64,000 bases of DNA from Apostichopus japonicus (lineage: Eukaryota > Echinodermata > Holothuroidea > Aspidochirotida > Stichopodidae), in contig NC_092573.1 in the NCBI RefSeq assembly GCF_037975245.1, positions 6,571,001 through 6,635,000 of the forward strand. Direction: 5' to 3'. This document shows positions 1 to 15,400 of this stretch, piece after piece. The position numbers and the translations under genes were made by a program. Below the pieces are notes generated by a model. The model had not been told where the DNA came from, did not search any database, and saw only the letters and a list, made by a program, of their open reading frames with translations. Position 1 is the stretch's first letter. Every line of letters begins with the position of its first letter.

Positions 1-252
1 GGATAGTCCTTTGTAAAGTAACCACTTCAAAGGGGCTGATCATGAGTGTCTGTACCTTTATATGAGGTTTTGATCCTTCTTAGGTTTGATCCTTTACCAG
101 GGATCATTGTTGTCTGATCTGGTCTTAAGTCTATATCACTTTGAGAAATAAATGCCTCCATACCGTCTCAAATAGAAACATGGATTGAGCACTGACCGGT
201 GTGATTAAGCCCTAACAGAAGAGCTTTGGGAGCATGTGAATATCTACAAAAC

Positions 253-334
<82 letters not shown>

Positions 335-456
335 TATATCTATGGTTGATATTGTCATTTTTAAGTTGTTTGTTTTAACTTCTTAATTGTTACATGAAAT
401 TCAGGAAAGATATATAGCTTGTGACTGATGAATACACTTTTCCCCTTTATTAACAG
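1..456. other. 5' flank / intron of the TPR gene, no exon recognised
   Basis: No coding exon could be supported here. The stretch holds a (TA)n microsatellite at about 258-331 and otherwise ordinary AT-rich sequence. Because the first exon seen (457-484) begins by completing a codon, the gene must continue to the left of the window, so this is probably intron. Confidence 0.5.
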
Positions 457-3400
457 GAAGAAGAAGAAGAAACCTCTGGATCCTGTAAGATATAAGCAAT
501 TTTTTAAAGTTATTTTGGGTTTAAATACAATTAAAGCTTGGTTAGATGGATGGTGTTGCCATGGTACAAAATTTTTGTACTGTTTTCTACGTGTATATGG
601 GACATGTTCAGTGTTGATTTTGGAATTAGAGTTTCTTTGTGTAAATATTGGATATCTTTGTAATGAATTTTTATTTGACTGTCCATTCATATAGTCTGTT
701 CAGAGTATCTCTTTTGAGATCCGGCTTTAGGAATCAAAAATGATTTCAAGTTGGTTTAGCATCATGATTAGGCTCTAGAGTAAGTCAAAATATGTCACCA
801 AACAGACTGACTCATTGTTCGATACAGGTGGCAAAAGCCTACAGCGGAATTACGAACTTCCTTACTGGCTTTGAACCTCTGGACATACAATCAGTGTCCA
901 TATCCTAGTTTGTTAGGAGTTTTGAATCCCAGTGGAGGCTAGTAACTTTCTCACTGTTCCGGATTTCCCACTCATTACCTTTTCAAACACATATATATTT
1001 ATATACATATACATATATATGGTTTAAACATGCCTAAGAATTTTTGCTTTTGTTTGCCTTATAGAAAAGATTAGAAGATATTGAATTTTTTTTGAAAATT
1101 CCTGCAAGATCACTTGAAAGGTAAAAAGCTAAATCTAACTTACTTTATATGAACTTATTTTGTGTTTCCTGTGTGAAATCTTATTCAAATTTCCCCATAT
1201 TCATAGTCATGCGTGTCAAACATAGCATGTGTCGTCATACTTCCCTTTAAGTTCTTTAAATATTCATGGTGTATCATTCATATTCATGCATTCTCTTCTT
1301 GCAAACATTCATGTGTTCCTGTAAGCCATTCATATTCATTTAAGTCATTCGTTATATTTTTTCCTTAAAGGATGACTTTTAGTCTTTGTTTAGTCTTGAT
1401 ATGTTATAAAAAAAGCGAGAAAAATGAGAACTCTGGAATGCTCCTATAAGGTTTTGGAGATTATTAAGTTAACTCCTCAGTGCAGCCCTAAAGTTAATAT
1501 ATTGTTAATAAATTCTTATAACTGAAACCCAAACATGTTCTTCTAGCTTTATATAAAAAAGATAGCACCATTGGATGACATTCAACACCATTTGTCTTTG
1601 CTAAAATGGCAAATTGAAGTTTGTGTTTCATCTGAGGAACTGACCTGATGGTCTGTGCATTAGACTACATAGTCCAGTCACTTTAGTAGATGACATTCAC
1701 TTGTTTAAATGGTCATTTCGCAAAAATTAAAAGTGTTATAGAAAACAAACCTGGACTGCAGTGTACTAGCAATGTATTTTAAAGGTCCATGAAATATCAA
1801 ATTTAATTTTGACCCTAAAGCCATCCTTAAATGTTATTCATAATCATGCTTTGTCTATTAATTAATAGATAACTGTAAATCAAACCTTTTTTTTTGGTAA
1901 TGTGAATGGTACAAAATATCAGAATTTTGGAATTAATTCAACCCAGTGACAGTCATTAGACAAAATATAACTGTTTCCCCTTTATGTAATTTATGTAGCT
2001 CTATATCATGATAGCAATAAATACTACCATTTTTCTTTTTCATTTCAGTAATTGTCAACATATTTTTCCTTTCATGTGCCCTTAATTATTCAAATTTATA
2101 ATATTCTTAATCGTTTGGATATTTGTAATGCACATATTCGTCTTTGTTCAGCTTCAACAACATTCATTAAACAACTTATTCCTGTTCAACGTTCATTAAA
2201 AAACTTATTCCTGGTCAATATTTTTTCCTTAATATTAATAGTTAGGTTTTACTACTCTCTCAAGTCATTTGCTGCCCCTCTTATTTTGTTTTTGTAGACG
2301 ACACAGTTTTGAAGAAAAAAGGCTACCCCTGGAGGAAGAGTTTAAGATGCCCAGGTGAGTTGTCAAACAAATTATGTGTGAATGTATTCCCTATCTGCCT
2401 CAGTTTGTCTTAAAGTATGAAGAAATAAAATGTAAAATGTTGTTGTAAAATGTACATAGTAGTAGCCAAGATGGCAATGTACACAAGAGAAGAATATTGA
2501 TACAGAAAAAAGGGCAAAGAAATAGAAATAAGAGTAACAGGAAGACACCAACGTCTGTGTAGCAAGTACAGACTGACAGAAACAAACTATTAATACAAAT
2601 CAGCTAGGAGGAGAATCTAGGATTCTCTTACAGAACATAGTTAGATTATGGCCTAGTTTTCTACTTTATGTTTGAAAAACGGTTACTTTCATTTCTGATG
2701 TGTGTTAGGTCAGCTGAACGTGGCCAGCTTCTACATATTTCTGTTTGTTATCTGTCTACCTACATGTGATTGTCGGTGTAAAGGTGGTGGCATCTGAGTA
2801 GTTGCAATCCATTTACATGAGATTGTCGGTGTACAGGTGGTGGCATATGGACACTTTGTAACCCATTTACATGTGATTGTAGGTGTACAGGTGGTGGCAT
2901 TTGAGTAGCTGCAATCCATTTACATGTGATTGTCGGTGTACAGGTGGTGGCATATGGACACTTTGTAATCCATTTACATGTGATTGTAGGTGTACAGGTG
3001 GTGGCATTTGAGTAGCTGCAATCCATTTACATGACATTGTTGGTGTACAGGTGGTGGCATATGGACACTTTGTAATCCATTTACATGTGATTGTAGGTGT
3101 ACATGTGGTGGCATCTGAGTAGTTGCAATCCATTTACATGAGATTGTCGGTGTACAGGTGGTGGCATATGGACACTTTGTAATCCATTTACATGTGATTG
3201 TAGGCGTACAGGTGGTGGCATATGGACACTTTGTAATCCATTTACATGTGATTGTAGGTGTACATGTGGTGGCATCTGAGTAGTTGCAATCCATTTACAT
3301 GAGATTGTCGGTGTACAGGTGGTGGCATATGGACACTTTGTAATCCATTTACATGTGATTGTAGGTGTACAGGTGGTGGCATTTGAGTAGCTGCAGTCCA

Positions 3401-6400
3401 TTTACATGAGATTGTTGGTGTACAGGTGGTGGCATATGGACACTTTGTAATCCATTTACATATGATTGTAGGTGTACAGGTGGTGGCATATGGACACTTT
3501 GTAATCCATTTACATGTGATCGTAGGTGTACATGTGGTGGCATCTGAGTAGTTGCAATCCATTTACATGTGATTGTAGGTGTACAGGTGGTGCCATCTGG
3601 ATAGTTGCAATCCATTTACATGTGATTTTGGGTGTACAGGTGGTGGCATCTGGATATTGTTTCATGTGTACATAGCCTTACACTGTAACAGAACCCGAAA
3701 CTGACAAAGCAAAAAAAAAAAAAAAAATTAAGTTCAAGTGTTAGCTAGATTGCTAACTTATGTACATCTTTTCATTTTAAAGCCAAATACCATGTGGCTG
3801 AATGTCACATATGGCTGGCCATAGCATTTAAAATTAAGTGAGAGAGGTATTGTTACGTTTAATTCTCTTTGCAATGATTACCCAACTTTTGCAAGAAGAT
3901 GACGAATTAAAGGAGAATTAGATAAACTCACCTAATTTGTATTCAAGGAAGTTTGGTAATCATTCTTAATCTGCAGGAGCGTTCGGTTTCCCAGGAGGCC
4001 TAGTTTACCACGTGCGCTTAAATTTGATGACTTTATAGCAAAACACAGAGACAGGTAAGCTGATCCTTTCTTGAAAGTTTTCTTAATTTCTAAATATAAA
4101 ACAAAGTACATTCATCTTCCTTTGATTTATGCACCATGTGTTACTTATAGGACATTGGTGCATTGCAGTAAATAAACCATACCATACTGTACACATCCAA
4201 TCAGATAGCCTCCCATGTTTCTCTTTAGTATGAATGCCTCTTTAATACCTAAAGAGTCAGTTAGGAATAACCTGACTAGTGCCTGTAGGCCTATACTATT
4301 GCCTGTAGGCCTATACTATTGACTAACGAGTCAGTTAGGAATAACCTGACTACCTGCTGTCAATAGCTAGTCTTACCTGCATTCTCTCTCACACAAAACC
4401 TAAGCTTGGGCCTTGATAGGTTTTGTATGAAAAGTGTTGTAGACTTTAGCATAATTCATAGAGTTTGCTTTCAGCAAAAAAAGCATAAAAAATTGGTGTC
4501 AAGTTTGAAGCCTTTGATGGAGGTGTTTTAACAGTTATGCAACAATTTAACAAGAAATGTATGCTAATATATCTGTGTATGTGGGGTGGGGGTGGTGGGG
4601 TGGGGGGAATTGGGAAGGGAGGGGTACAGATCTTGGTAACTTCTAATTTTTAACTCATTTTGAAAGGTCACATGGGTTTTAGTTACCTTGGCAATCGTTA
4701 GTAAAGACAAAAGAGAGATGGGAAGAAAGTCCACATAAATAGAAATAATTGTATGTTTTAACTTTATTCTGAAGTAATATGACTTTTGTGATGGATGCAG
4801 AAAGACAAAGCAACTGTTTGAAAGTCTGAAATCTGAGCCCTTAGTAATTCTCTAGGTTACTAAGTAAAGTATTTAAATACTCATCATCCTCTAAAAGGGG
4901 ATACTGAGCGCTGTGTGACTCAACATCATGTATGAATTTAAATACTACTCAAGAAACCCATGAACTCACCATTCATTGTTGGAAAGAGAAGTAGTCAAAG
5001 TTTGCATTGATCAGTACTCATGTAGAAAATATATTGCTATAGCATAGATTACACACATGGAGGACCATGTATGGGAATGTTTGGTTACAGAAGAAAAACC
5101 AAACATTAAACTTGTTTCATTTTGAGGAGAGATTAACTTTAAAGATAGTGATGCTGGTCTTTGGTATATATATGTCAAAGGTAACTGACATGATCAATAC
5201 TTAACTTCTGGGTGCGTTTATTATCTTCTTTGTGTTGGTTTTTCACAGGGAAGATACTTCAGACACTAGAGAGTGGGTGCGTGGGATTTGGGACGAGTGG
5301 TTCGAGGAGGTCTTCGCAGAGAGTCCTTACATCAGTGATGGTGAAGAAGCAGATGGTGAGAATCACCGTGCCCAGGGGTCCCCTGCCCCAGTACCAGATG
5401 AAAAGTAAGTATATATATAAATGGTAGATTGAAGGCAATACAGGTTTCTAAATGTGTTTCACAGGATGTAGTTAACTTTAAAGGATTTAATAACATAGTA
5501 TTTACTGTTGGTAATTTTATTGTTAATACAACATGGTCATATCTTTAATTTGTGATACTTGAAATGAGAAGAGAAAATGTCCCATGAGGAATAAAATTAT
5601 ATTAAAGATGTCCCATAGGTTTTCCGGAAAGAAAACAAAAGAATACGGACAAATATAATGGTTCTAAAGATTGTTTTTTGTTCTTGAGTGGTAGTTTAGA
5701 ATTAAAGATTTTTCTTGTAACCATAACACTAGAAGATAATTTTTTTTCTTTTTCTCTTCATTCATCTAGGAGACATTCCATCGCTAGTAGCGTCGTGTCC
5801 GTTAATATCGACACTCTGGAGCCTTTGTTAGCCAACGATGAAGACCGCATGGTCTTTGAGGTAAGTCCTTCTCCCTTACAGCAGCTGGTTTGAACCTCAC
5901 TAGGAAGATTCCGACCACCTAGTATACTCTAGTATACTTCCCATCAGATCTGTCATATCGTCAGTGATGTGCACTCTTTATGCTCCAAGTTTGAGTTTCT
6001 TGTTCGACCTTCAATTCTTTTGTGTGCTTAAAGGTAGTGATGACTAGCGCACAAAGAAACTTCTGGTGTCGGTAATCTGACCTAATTTCGAATGAGGTGT
6101 ATCAGAAGTGATAGACACCATCATCGATCCCAGAAAATACACACACAGCTTGCTACCGTCGGTAATTAGACACTAGTGTACAGCCAATACATACAGGCTG
6201 CGGTCAATACCCACACAGTGTACATAGCAGCGATGGACAGCTCAGGTGCAGCTAAAGATAACAAGGTATCACATTTCATTACTGTCTGCATTTTGTAGCG
6301 ACAAGCAAAAACTTCACTTGCAAGCAATGGAAAGTTAACTTTTTTCAGAGGGCAGCACACGGTTTTGGGTGAGTCTTCAATTTTAAGGGAACTAAGAAGA

Positions 6401-9400
6401 CTTCTCAAACTTGCATCAGTAGCAACTACATCGACGGCGTTGATCGTCTGACAGCGTTAGGACTCGAATCAAACCGCTCTGTTGATAGTAGAGGGACACT
6501 GCAAGTATCATAGAATCATCAAAAGGATATTTATATGAAACAATTCCTCGACGTACAGAACACTATTTCGTCTACCCTTGATATTTTTCAATTTTCCCGA
6601 TATCATTCTTGACATTCCTTCCCTCTATATTAGGATCTTCATGATGAGGTGTTACGGCTGACTGATGAACTAAACAAAGCAACCAGACCACTTCCATTTG
6701 ATATAGCCCGCAGAGGTGCCCTCTACCGCAAGGTAAGCAGAAAAGAGGACAGTTTCTGTTGCTTTTGTAATCAAAGGTGAAAATAAGCTGTAAGAGACGG
6801 GATGAGAAATTATGTTTGTCATGTGATCTGATGATGTATTACTTAATTGTTAGGGCTCAAAGTACTTTATGAACCACAGAGTAAAGTGTCCTGCTGAGAT
6901 TGTAGAAACTTGAGATTAAAGAAGCTTGAAAAATGATTATACCAAACCTAACTAACAGAAAACAGACTGTCTCCCTCTATTTGTCTTAAAAACAATCTAA
7001 ATTATCTACATGAACAGCAAAAGTCAAAAAGTGACGATTTTGAGTATTCAATGAGCAATACTTTTATTTTGTTTGATGAGGGAAATTTGTTTTGTGGTGG
7101 CAATGTTGTTTATTTATTTATTTATTTAACATTAGCTTTGTATCTCCTCACAAAGATAGTCTAAATCTAGTACTACCTGGTGTTCTTTCTTCACACGTTG
7201 GAAGATGCTCTGACCTCTTGGCAAAAGCCTAATACTTGCATTCAATGACCTCGACTGACCGGTTGGTGACAGCGCAAGATATAACCTTTCTAAAATTATT
7301 TATACAATTTTTATTTTCTAATATTAGATGGGAAAGATTAGCAATGCCTGGGATGATTTGAATTTAGCTATAGAGTTAGAGCCTCAGATGTTAGATGCAT
7401 ACTGGCATAGACACCTGCTCTACCTGTTGAAGGATAAACCTCTCAAGGCCCTGGAGGACCTGAATATCATCCTCAGAATCAATAAAGACCATGTAGGAGC
7501 TTACAAGTCACGGTAAGTAGACAATATACTCCTGCTCTCACAACTCATAGATCAAACAAGCGAGATGGGGAGCAAGCTTTTAGCCATGTCGCACCGTTGT
7601 TGTGGAACAAGTTACCGTCAGAAATACAAAGCCTTACCTCTATCAGCACTTTCAAATCAGTGTTAAAGATGTTTTACTTCATACAAACGTATGGTTAAGT
7701 GTATTCAATTGTATTTTTTATTTTGTATACGGTTTGTTAAGCGCATTGAACCCTGGGATTTTGCGTTATATAAGCACCGGTGTAATAATAATAATAATAT
7801 GAATAGAGACAACAGCACAACAGAGACAAGTCCACACATCTTAGAAAATGAAACAGTCTTTCAGAAGTTCTCCAAAAAACTTGCTGGAATGTCATGGAAA
7901 TCCCATGAATCAGGCACAGAATGAATTGATGCATAGATGTAGTAAAATAAAAATGAATTGGACAGTAATTTGGCAGTATTGCAAGCAATGTTTTTTCAGG
8001 TTAAACTGAGATTCAGAGGTTCAGACAAATTATAGGGCATAGAGTGATAGATAAAGAAAGAAACAGCAAACCTTGATATGATTAGTTTCTTTACATATTA
8101 AACTATATGATTTAGAATAAATCTTATTACCAAGAATTTTTTTTTTTTTCCACCTTGAAATTAACTTGTAGGTTTACCTGTAATTTGAAAATGAAAATAT
8201 TGTCATGGGAACCATTTTGAAAAAGCTTATATATTTTTATGTTTGACTACAGTATTATTGTCAAAAGCTTTATTTATTTATGCGTTGATTGATATCAAAT
8301 TATGACATTACTAATAACAATCAATGTAGATAAATAGTACACAAAGGTCATACGAATAATATGTGCAAATAGACATTGCACAAAATGTCAAAAAAGATGG
8401 GCAAATGTTGATATACAAGTAATTACTTGGGAGAGGGTGAGATGTTAAGTTTTACGAGATTGATGAAAGTTGGTATGTTAATATATCGATTGTGTCGTTG
8501 TTGATCTTCTTAGAGCCGAGATTTTCAAACAACAGGGTGATATTACCATGGCGATAGTCAACTACACTCAGACAATTAAACTGACACCTGATGACTATGA
8601 AGCATACTACAAAAGAGCAGAAATGTATGAAAAGGTAAGAAAACCAAACCAACTCTGGTAGCTGAAATTTAAGTTTTGCAATCATATCAAGTTTGTGAGA
8701 GAATTAAAGATCATTTTATGGCTTTCCATCCCTGGTGGGCAGTGTCATTCAGGGTTGACCCTTTAAGGTTTGTGGAGAGGTTAAGAGAAGACTATATCAT
8801 TTTGATGTCAGTAGAAATATCTGAGGTTTTGTTTGCAAAGAGTAACTTGTTTTGTTCATACTAAACACAATCATACTTTCTAAGAAAACCTTAATCTTCT
8901 TGGACAAACAGCATTGTCCTTTTGTACAAAAAGTCTACTTAAGAGAATAGAACAAGATTAATTTAAAATATAGGATTTAGCAGATATATTTTTTATTTTA
9001 ATTTGGTACACTTTGCCCTTGTGGACAAAAAGTCTTCTTAAGAGAATAGAACAAGATTAATTTTAACAAATCAGATTTATCAGATATATTTTTTATTTCA
9101 ATTTGGTACACTTTGCCCTTGTGGACAAAAAGTCTTCTTAAGAGAATAGAACAAGATTAATTTTAACAAATCAGATTTATCAGATATATTTTTTATTTTA
9201 ATTTGGTAAACTTTTTTTTTCCATAGATATAGAAATGCTTGGCATATTCACTTCTGTTAAAAGTAGTTGTTTAAGGAAAGGATACATACAACCTACATTC
9301 ACTGCTGGGTTATGTAACAGGCAGGTATGCCAAAGCATGTGCCTTAGGGCCTCCATAGTTGAGGGGCCTGTGTCAAAAAAACTCCCAGGAAAGGTTTTCC

Positions 9401-12400
9401 AACTTTATCTCTTTGGATTGTACCTGCAAACCTTAGTAACTTGGGAATTGTAAATAAGGGGGAGCGAGGGAGATGGGGGGGGGGGGCAAAGTGAAGATAT
9501 GATAGATTAGAGCATTTTGTTATAGAGTATTGTATTTTCATTGTTTCTTGTTGCACAGAAGGATGAAATGCTCCTTGCACTGGAAGATTATAAGGAGGCT
9601 AGTCGTCTCATGCCCAGCAGAACAGAGGCAATCTTTAAACGAGGGCTTTATCAGTTCAACAATAACAAGTGAGTCCCACGACTTGCAACAGTCCATGCTT
9701 GTATGGATATAAGGCAAAGCGAATGTCTTGTATGCAGTTTTGTATAATTTGGTTAAGAATGGAATATACACCCAATCAGGTTTGTGTATTGAATAAATTA
9801 GTACACTATGAAATGTATCCTTGAGACTTCTCCAGCCAGCTGTATCAATTCACAGTGAAAAAGTAAATGTCTTGTATGCAGTTCTGTATTATTTGTTTAA
9901 GAATGGGATATACACCCAATCAGGTTTGTATATTGAATAAATTATTATTCGATGAAATGTATCCTTGAGACTGCTCTAGCCAGCTGTATCAATTCACTGT
10001 AGGAAAGTGAATGTTCACATGTAGTGCAACCAGCACCATTTTAAGGTTATTTTTTTCTATGGAGATCTACAATGATAAAATCTTTTCCCTGTGTATGTAG
10101 ATGGACCATGCTAAGGTTATTGTTATCTATGGAGATCTACAATGATAAAGTCTCTTCTCTGTGTATGTAGATGGATCCTAGCTGACATCATAGTACTATA
10201 ATTAGATTAATAACCAGTCAAATGCATCACTTTAGGATGCGATACTGATCTTGACTTCACGTGTGGACGGTCAGCTACAATATAGTATTAAAAGGCTAAA
10301 GACTAAGAACCGTTTTATTTTGCAAACAAACGTAATTACATTTTGTTGTGATGAATCTGTCAGCCAGTGAGAAGAGAGGATAGTGTGTGAAACCTCTTTT
10401 TCCTCCCCATCTCATCTAGAAACTGGATGGCCGCTATTAAAGACTTCACCGAGATGCTACTACAGGAACCTAAGAATGCCATGGCGAGGACCTACAGAGG
10501 ACGGGCTTTTGCCAAACAGGGCATGTACGTGGAGGCGGTAGGGGACCTGTCTGCTGCCATCCATCTGGATCCGCGGAACAGCGTGGCGTTCTACCACCGA
10601 GGTTGTCTGCTCCGTAAGGCCAGTCCCAAGCAGGCTCTCCAGGATCTCAGTGTTTCCATTGTATTGGATGACAGCCTGGACAACTTGATGGCGTTCTTCC
10701 ATCGCGGCATCTTGTACGTAGAGATGGGAAAGCACCGGGACGCCATCAGCGACTTTGAGAACGTCCTCAAGCTGAACAAGCACATGTCTGCGGCTTACGT
10801 AAATATGGGACTCATTTACATGAACAAACTGGATAACTACTACAAGTAAGGGCTTAAACACTTTTTTTTTGGTTTAACGTAACCTTTGGGTGTATGCTAC
10901 GGTGGCTTGATAGAGACATAGGAAAGACAAAAATTTGAGATAAAAAAATGCAATATGTTTGAGATAAAATTTCAAAATGTTTGAGATAACAAGTAAAAAT
11001 TTTGAGATTTGGGACCCTCCCCCCCCGGCCCCCCCCCCCATGTACCTATTAGGCCACCGTATTATGCACTTTTGTACATTGATGAGTGGTATAACAAAAG
11101 ATTTTTTTTCTCTTCTTTTTTGGATGCCTTCAGTCTCAATTTTTGTTTTAATCTGCATCTCGTTTACAGAGCGATCCAAAAGTTTACCAGTGCTATAAAA
11201 GTTGATCCGACCTATGACAGAGCACTTGTGTGTCGTGGGGAAGCCTACAATAAGATACACAAAGTAAGTTATATTTATGATCTTTTACAATCAACTTAGG
11301 ATTTCTTCTACTAAAAGTGTTAGCTTTTAGTATTCAGAATGTTTCATATTAGGACAGTTAAAGTGGTGTTAAGAAATGAAAGTAATTTTACCATTCAAAA
11401 CTTTAAATCCAGCCCTTCTCCATCTCTCTCCTGTCCCTCCCCCTCCCTCCTCACTTCTCCATCATGTCCCTCCCCCTCCCCTCCCTCCCCTCCCTCCCTG
11501 CCTCCCTCCCTCCCCTCCCTGGAATCATTGATATCGTATGATGACATAATAAATAATAAAATAAGAACCAATACACAAGTTTTATGTAGTAGTAAATAAT
11601 TAATCAATCAATCAATTAATCAATAAGTTTATCTAGTGAATGTTTTTTCTGGATATAAATAGTGTCTCTCTCACTATTCTGTCTGTGAATTCTATCTTCT
11701 CTGTTTCTCGATCAGTCCAGACATGCCTTGAAGGATTTCACGAGTGCCATTCACCTGAGACCTGATCAGCAACATTACTACATGTATAGAGGCCGGGTCC
11801 TGCTCAAGATGAAGAACCTAGAATTGGCAAGTTTCTGTGTCAAGTAAGTTCATTGCACATTTTGTATTTAATTCCATCTGTTGATTATATTTTATATTTT
11901 TACTTAGAATCTAATACACTTATATACTTGTGTCATTGAAAGGAAAGAGATGGAGATAGTCTATTGATTCTTAGCTGATACAAATTTAAACCTTAATGTT
12001 AGGCATCCTGCACTACCATTGTTGTCATCTTGCAAGAGGGGGGTGGGGTGGGGGGGGCAAGGCTTAGGCAAAGTATTCAGAGCTTAATTTCACTCTACCT
12101 CTGCTTCTGTGTCGATCTGTTGTATACGCACCCTAGTCTATTCTAGTCACATGACATTGATACATGATCTCATTATTTCCAGACATGCTTCAGGGCTGAG
12201 TCATGGTCTGGGTTCCTCACCTACCCAACAGGCTGCAGTTCAGTCTTCACCCTACATCTGCTTCTGTGTTGATCCTTTGTATATACAACTTTGTCTATGA
12301 CATTGATACATTATCTATGACATTGATACATTATCTATGACACTGATACATTATCTATGACATTGATACATTATCTATGACACTGATACATTATCTATGA

Positions 12401-15400
12401 CATTGATACATTATCTATGACACTGATACATTATCTATGACACTGATACATTATCTATGACATTGATACATTATCTATGACACTGATACATTATCTATGA
12501 CACTGATACATTATCTATGACACTGATACATTATCTATGACACTGATACATTATCTATGACATTGATACATTATCTATGACACTGATACATTATCTATGA
12601 CATTGATACATTATCTATGACATTGATACATTATCTATGACACTGATACATTATCTATGACATTGATACATTATCTATGACACTGATACATTATCTATGA
12701 CATTGATACATTATCTATGACACTGATACATTATCTATGACACTGATACATTATCTATGACATTGATACATTATCTATGACACTGATACATTATCTATGA
12801 CACTGATACATTATCTATGACACTGATACATTATCTATGACACTGATACATTATCTATGACATTGATACATTATCTATGACACTGATACATTATCTATGA
12901 CATTGATACATTATCTATGACACTGATACATTATCTATGACACTGATACATTATCTATGACATTGATACATTATCTATGACACTGATACATTATCTATGA
13001 CACTGATACATTATCTATGACACTGATACATTATCTATGACATTGATACATTATCTATGACATTGATACATTATCTATGACACTGATACATTATCTATGA
13101 CATTGATACATTATCTCATTATTTCCAGACATGCTTCAGGGCTGAGTCATGGTCTTGGTTCGTCACCTACCCAGCAGGCTGCAGTTCAGTCCTTCCTGCA
13201 GAATTATAAGAAGGCGATTGATGTCTTGACTAACTCGGTCAAGGTTCAGCCTAACGCTCCATCTTACATCCTCCTGGGGAAGACACAGATCAAGGCTAAG
13301 AAGTACAGAGAAGCAGTCGAGAGTTTAGAGAATGCTTTAGAGTTCATGGTTAGTGTTTGTCTCTGCGCCTTCTCTTTGGAACAAACTCCCTTTTCATGTT
13401 CGTGACTCTCCCTCCCTTTGCATTTCAAGACACAACTTAAAACATTTCTGTTTGATTCCTATTTTTTTTTGTATTTATTTCCCCTTGGTTTCCTTTGTCT
13501 CTTTCCTACTTTGTAAAGCTATTTGAAATACTGTATTAAGCGCTATATAAATGTAATTTATTACATTATTATTATATTTAAAAATATTCATTTAGGAAAA
13601 ATACAGGAAACCAGTATAATGCGGTATGTGACGTCAGCACATTGAGTTCAAGATGTGATCCCATATCAATTCCTCTAAACTCTAGAGGAGGCTTTTAATT
13701 CAAGTATAGTCGCAATTCATTTACTTACTTTGTACAGCCCTAATGCATTGTTTTAATAAAGTTCACATTTAGTTCATTTGAAGAAATGGTGCTTTATTCC
13801 TTCTGTAAAAAAACTAAAAATATTTTCACAAAAAAAACATGCATTTAGTTTGTAATAGGCATAATGACAGCGTATAAAATTTGTCATAAATAAACAAACT
13901 CTGCTTTCTATTTCAAACCTTAAGTTATGTTTTGTGAACAATGATATTTGATGTTTGTAAAACTGCTCATTTTCATCCATCTAGCTTACTTGAAAATTTA
14001 AATAACTCTTTAAAATCTCTAAAAGTTTGAATACTTTCTCAATTGACAGGGAGCTAGTTACTTATCCTTCAATCTTTACTTTGGTTTCTATTCTGTCTTT
14101 AAATTAATTAAAGTTAGAAACAAATAAAGATGGAACTTCTACCATGCTGTTCCATGTAGTTATCACAAGCTGCTAGCCACTCACTTTATTCGTTGTACAT
14201 ACTATGCCTATAGTATGCAGCAGTTAGTATAAGGTAAAATCTTGTGCATGTCCTAATAATAAGATATACCGTTATTAATATTTACCCTCCACCAGAAACC
14301 CTGGAATGATCGGCAATCGTGGCCTGCGGAGGCCGCAGAGGTGTATTACTTGATTGGAATGTGTCACACAGAGATTCCAAACCATCTCAAGGCATTTGAA
14401 GCTTTCAACTGTGCCATTAGGATCAACAATGAGTACCCAGAGGTAATACAAATAACTGTGGTTTTCATGAAAGCCCCCTTTGTTTTAGTCTTATCTATTG
14501 TCTTGTATGGTGATGTCATTTACCCTCCTCCTGTATTATTGTTTATATTTAGTTTTTATTATACCAGAAACCAATCTGTCCTTAATTGTGATCTGTCTCT
14601 GAAGATGTATATAATATATGTGTAGTATCTGTTCCCTTAGGGAATGGTGATACACACCTGACGATGATCACACAGTCACAGTCCCGATGCAAGGGGACTG
14701 GGGCTGAGAGCGGATCAGTCGTTTGGTAGTTTGGTTTTCGTGCCCAGGTTCTTTCCTGGGTGACTTTTTCTTAAAAAGTATATAATATATGTTAATTCTA
14801 ATTTAAAAACATAGGGCTGTGAAATTATTTAATTCGTCATAACGGGTGTCGTTATTTTCTCTTTAGTTTTAATTGTTCCTATTTCTAGTTTTGCACATTT
14901 TGACACTTTTCAGCCTCTTTCTACATACTTTTACGAATTTTTATTTGAATATTTTCTTCACTTTATACATCTCTTACACTTCCTACATTTTTTGGCATAC
15001 CTTTACATACTTCCTAAATTTGTATATTCTTTTACATATTTTAATAAATTTCTTACTCATATTTATAACTGAGCAGGAGGAACGTTTTGATTTTTATGAT
15101 ACATTTCGTTGAATAGATGATTTGAATTTTGAAGTTAGCCTACTTAGGGTTCCAAACCCTCGGTCTGTATGTGCTAAGATGTTTAGAGATTAACATTGTA
15201 ATACTCCAGTGATATTCTTTGGAAATTGTCTGATAAAAACTGAATTGTAGCAGGCTTTACTTGCTTGTGCTGTGCTATACAATCTTGCTGCATGTATTCC
15301 CTGCCCCTTATTTGTCCAGAATTAACTTTTGAATGAAATACCTAAGTATGTCTTCATGATATTTAAACATTTTTCTTGACCCTTAAAAAATTGATACCAA

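Noticed and set aside
2731-3615. Overlapping minus-strand open frames with a repeated C-T-P-T-I-T-C-K-W motif
   Set aside because: They come from the 53/54-bp minisatellite, overlap each other at 107-bp offsets and carry no gene signals.
4570-4630. G-rich run as a possible G-quadruplex regulatory site
   Set aside because: Similar G or C runs occur at many places and accompany MITE ends or microsatellites; no specific function can be supported.
6166-6408. 80-codon minus-strand open frame in a TPR-gene intron
   Set aside because: No family resemblance, no promoter or splice context; treated as chance.
10460-10861. 133-codon minus-strand open frame
   Set aside because: It is the antisense shadow of the large TPR exon 10420-10845.
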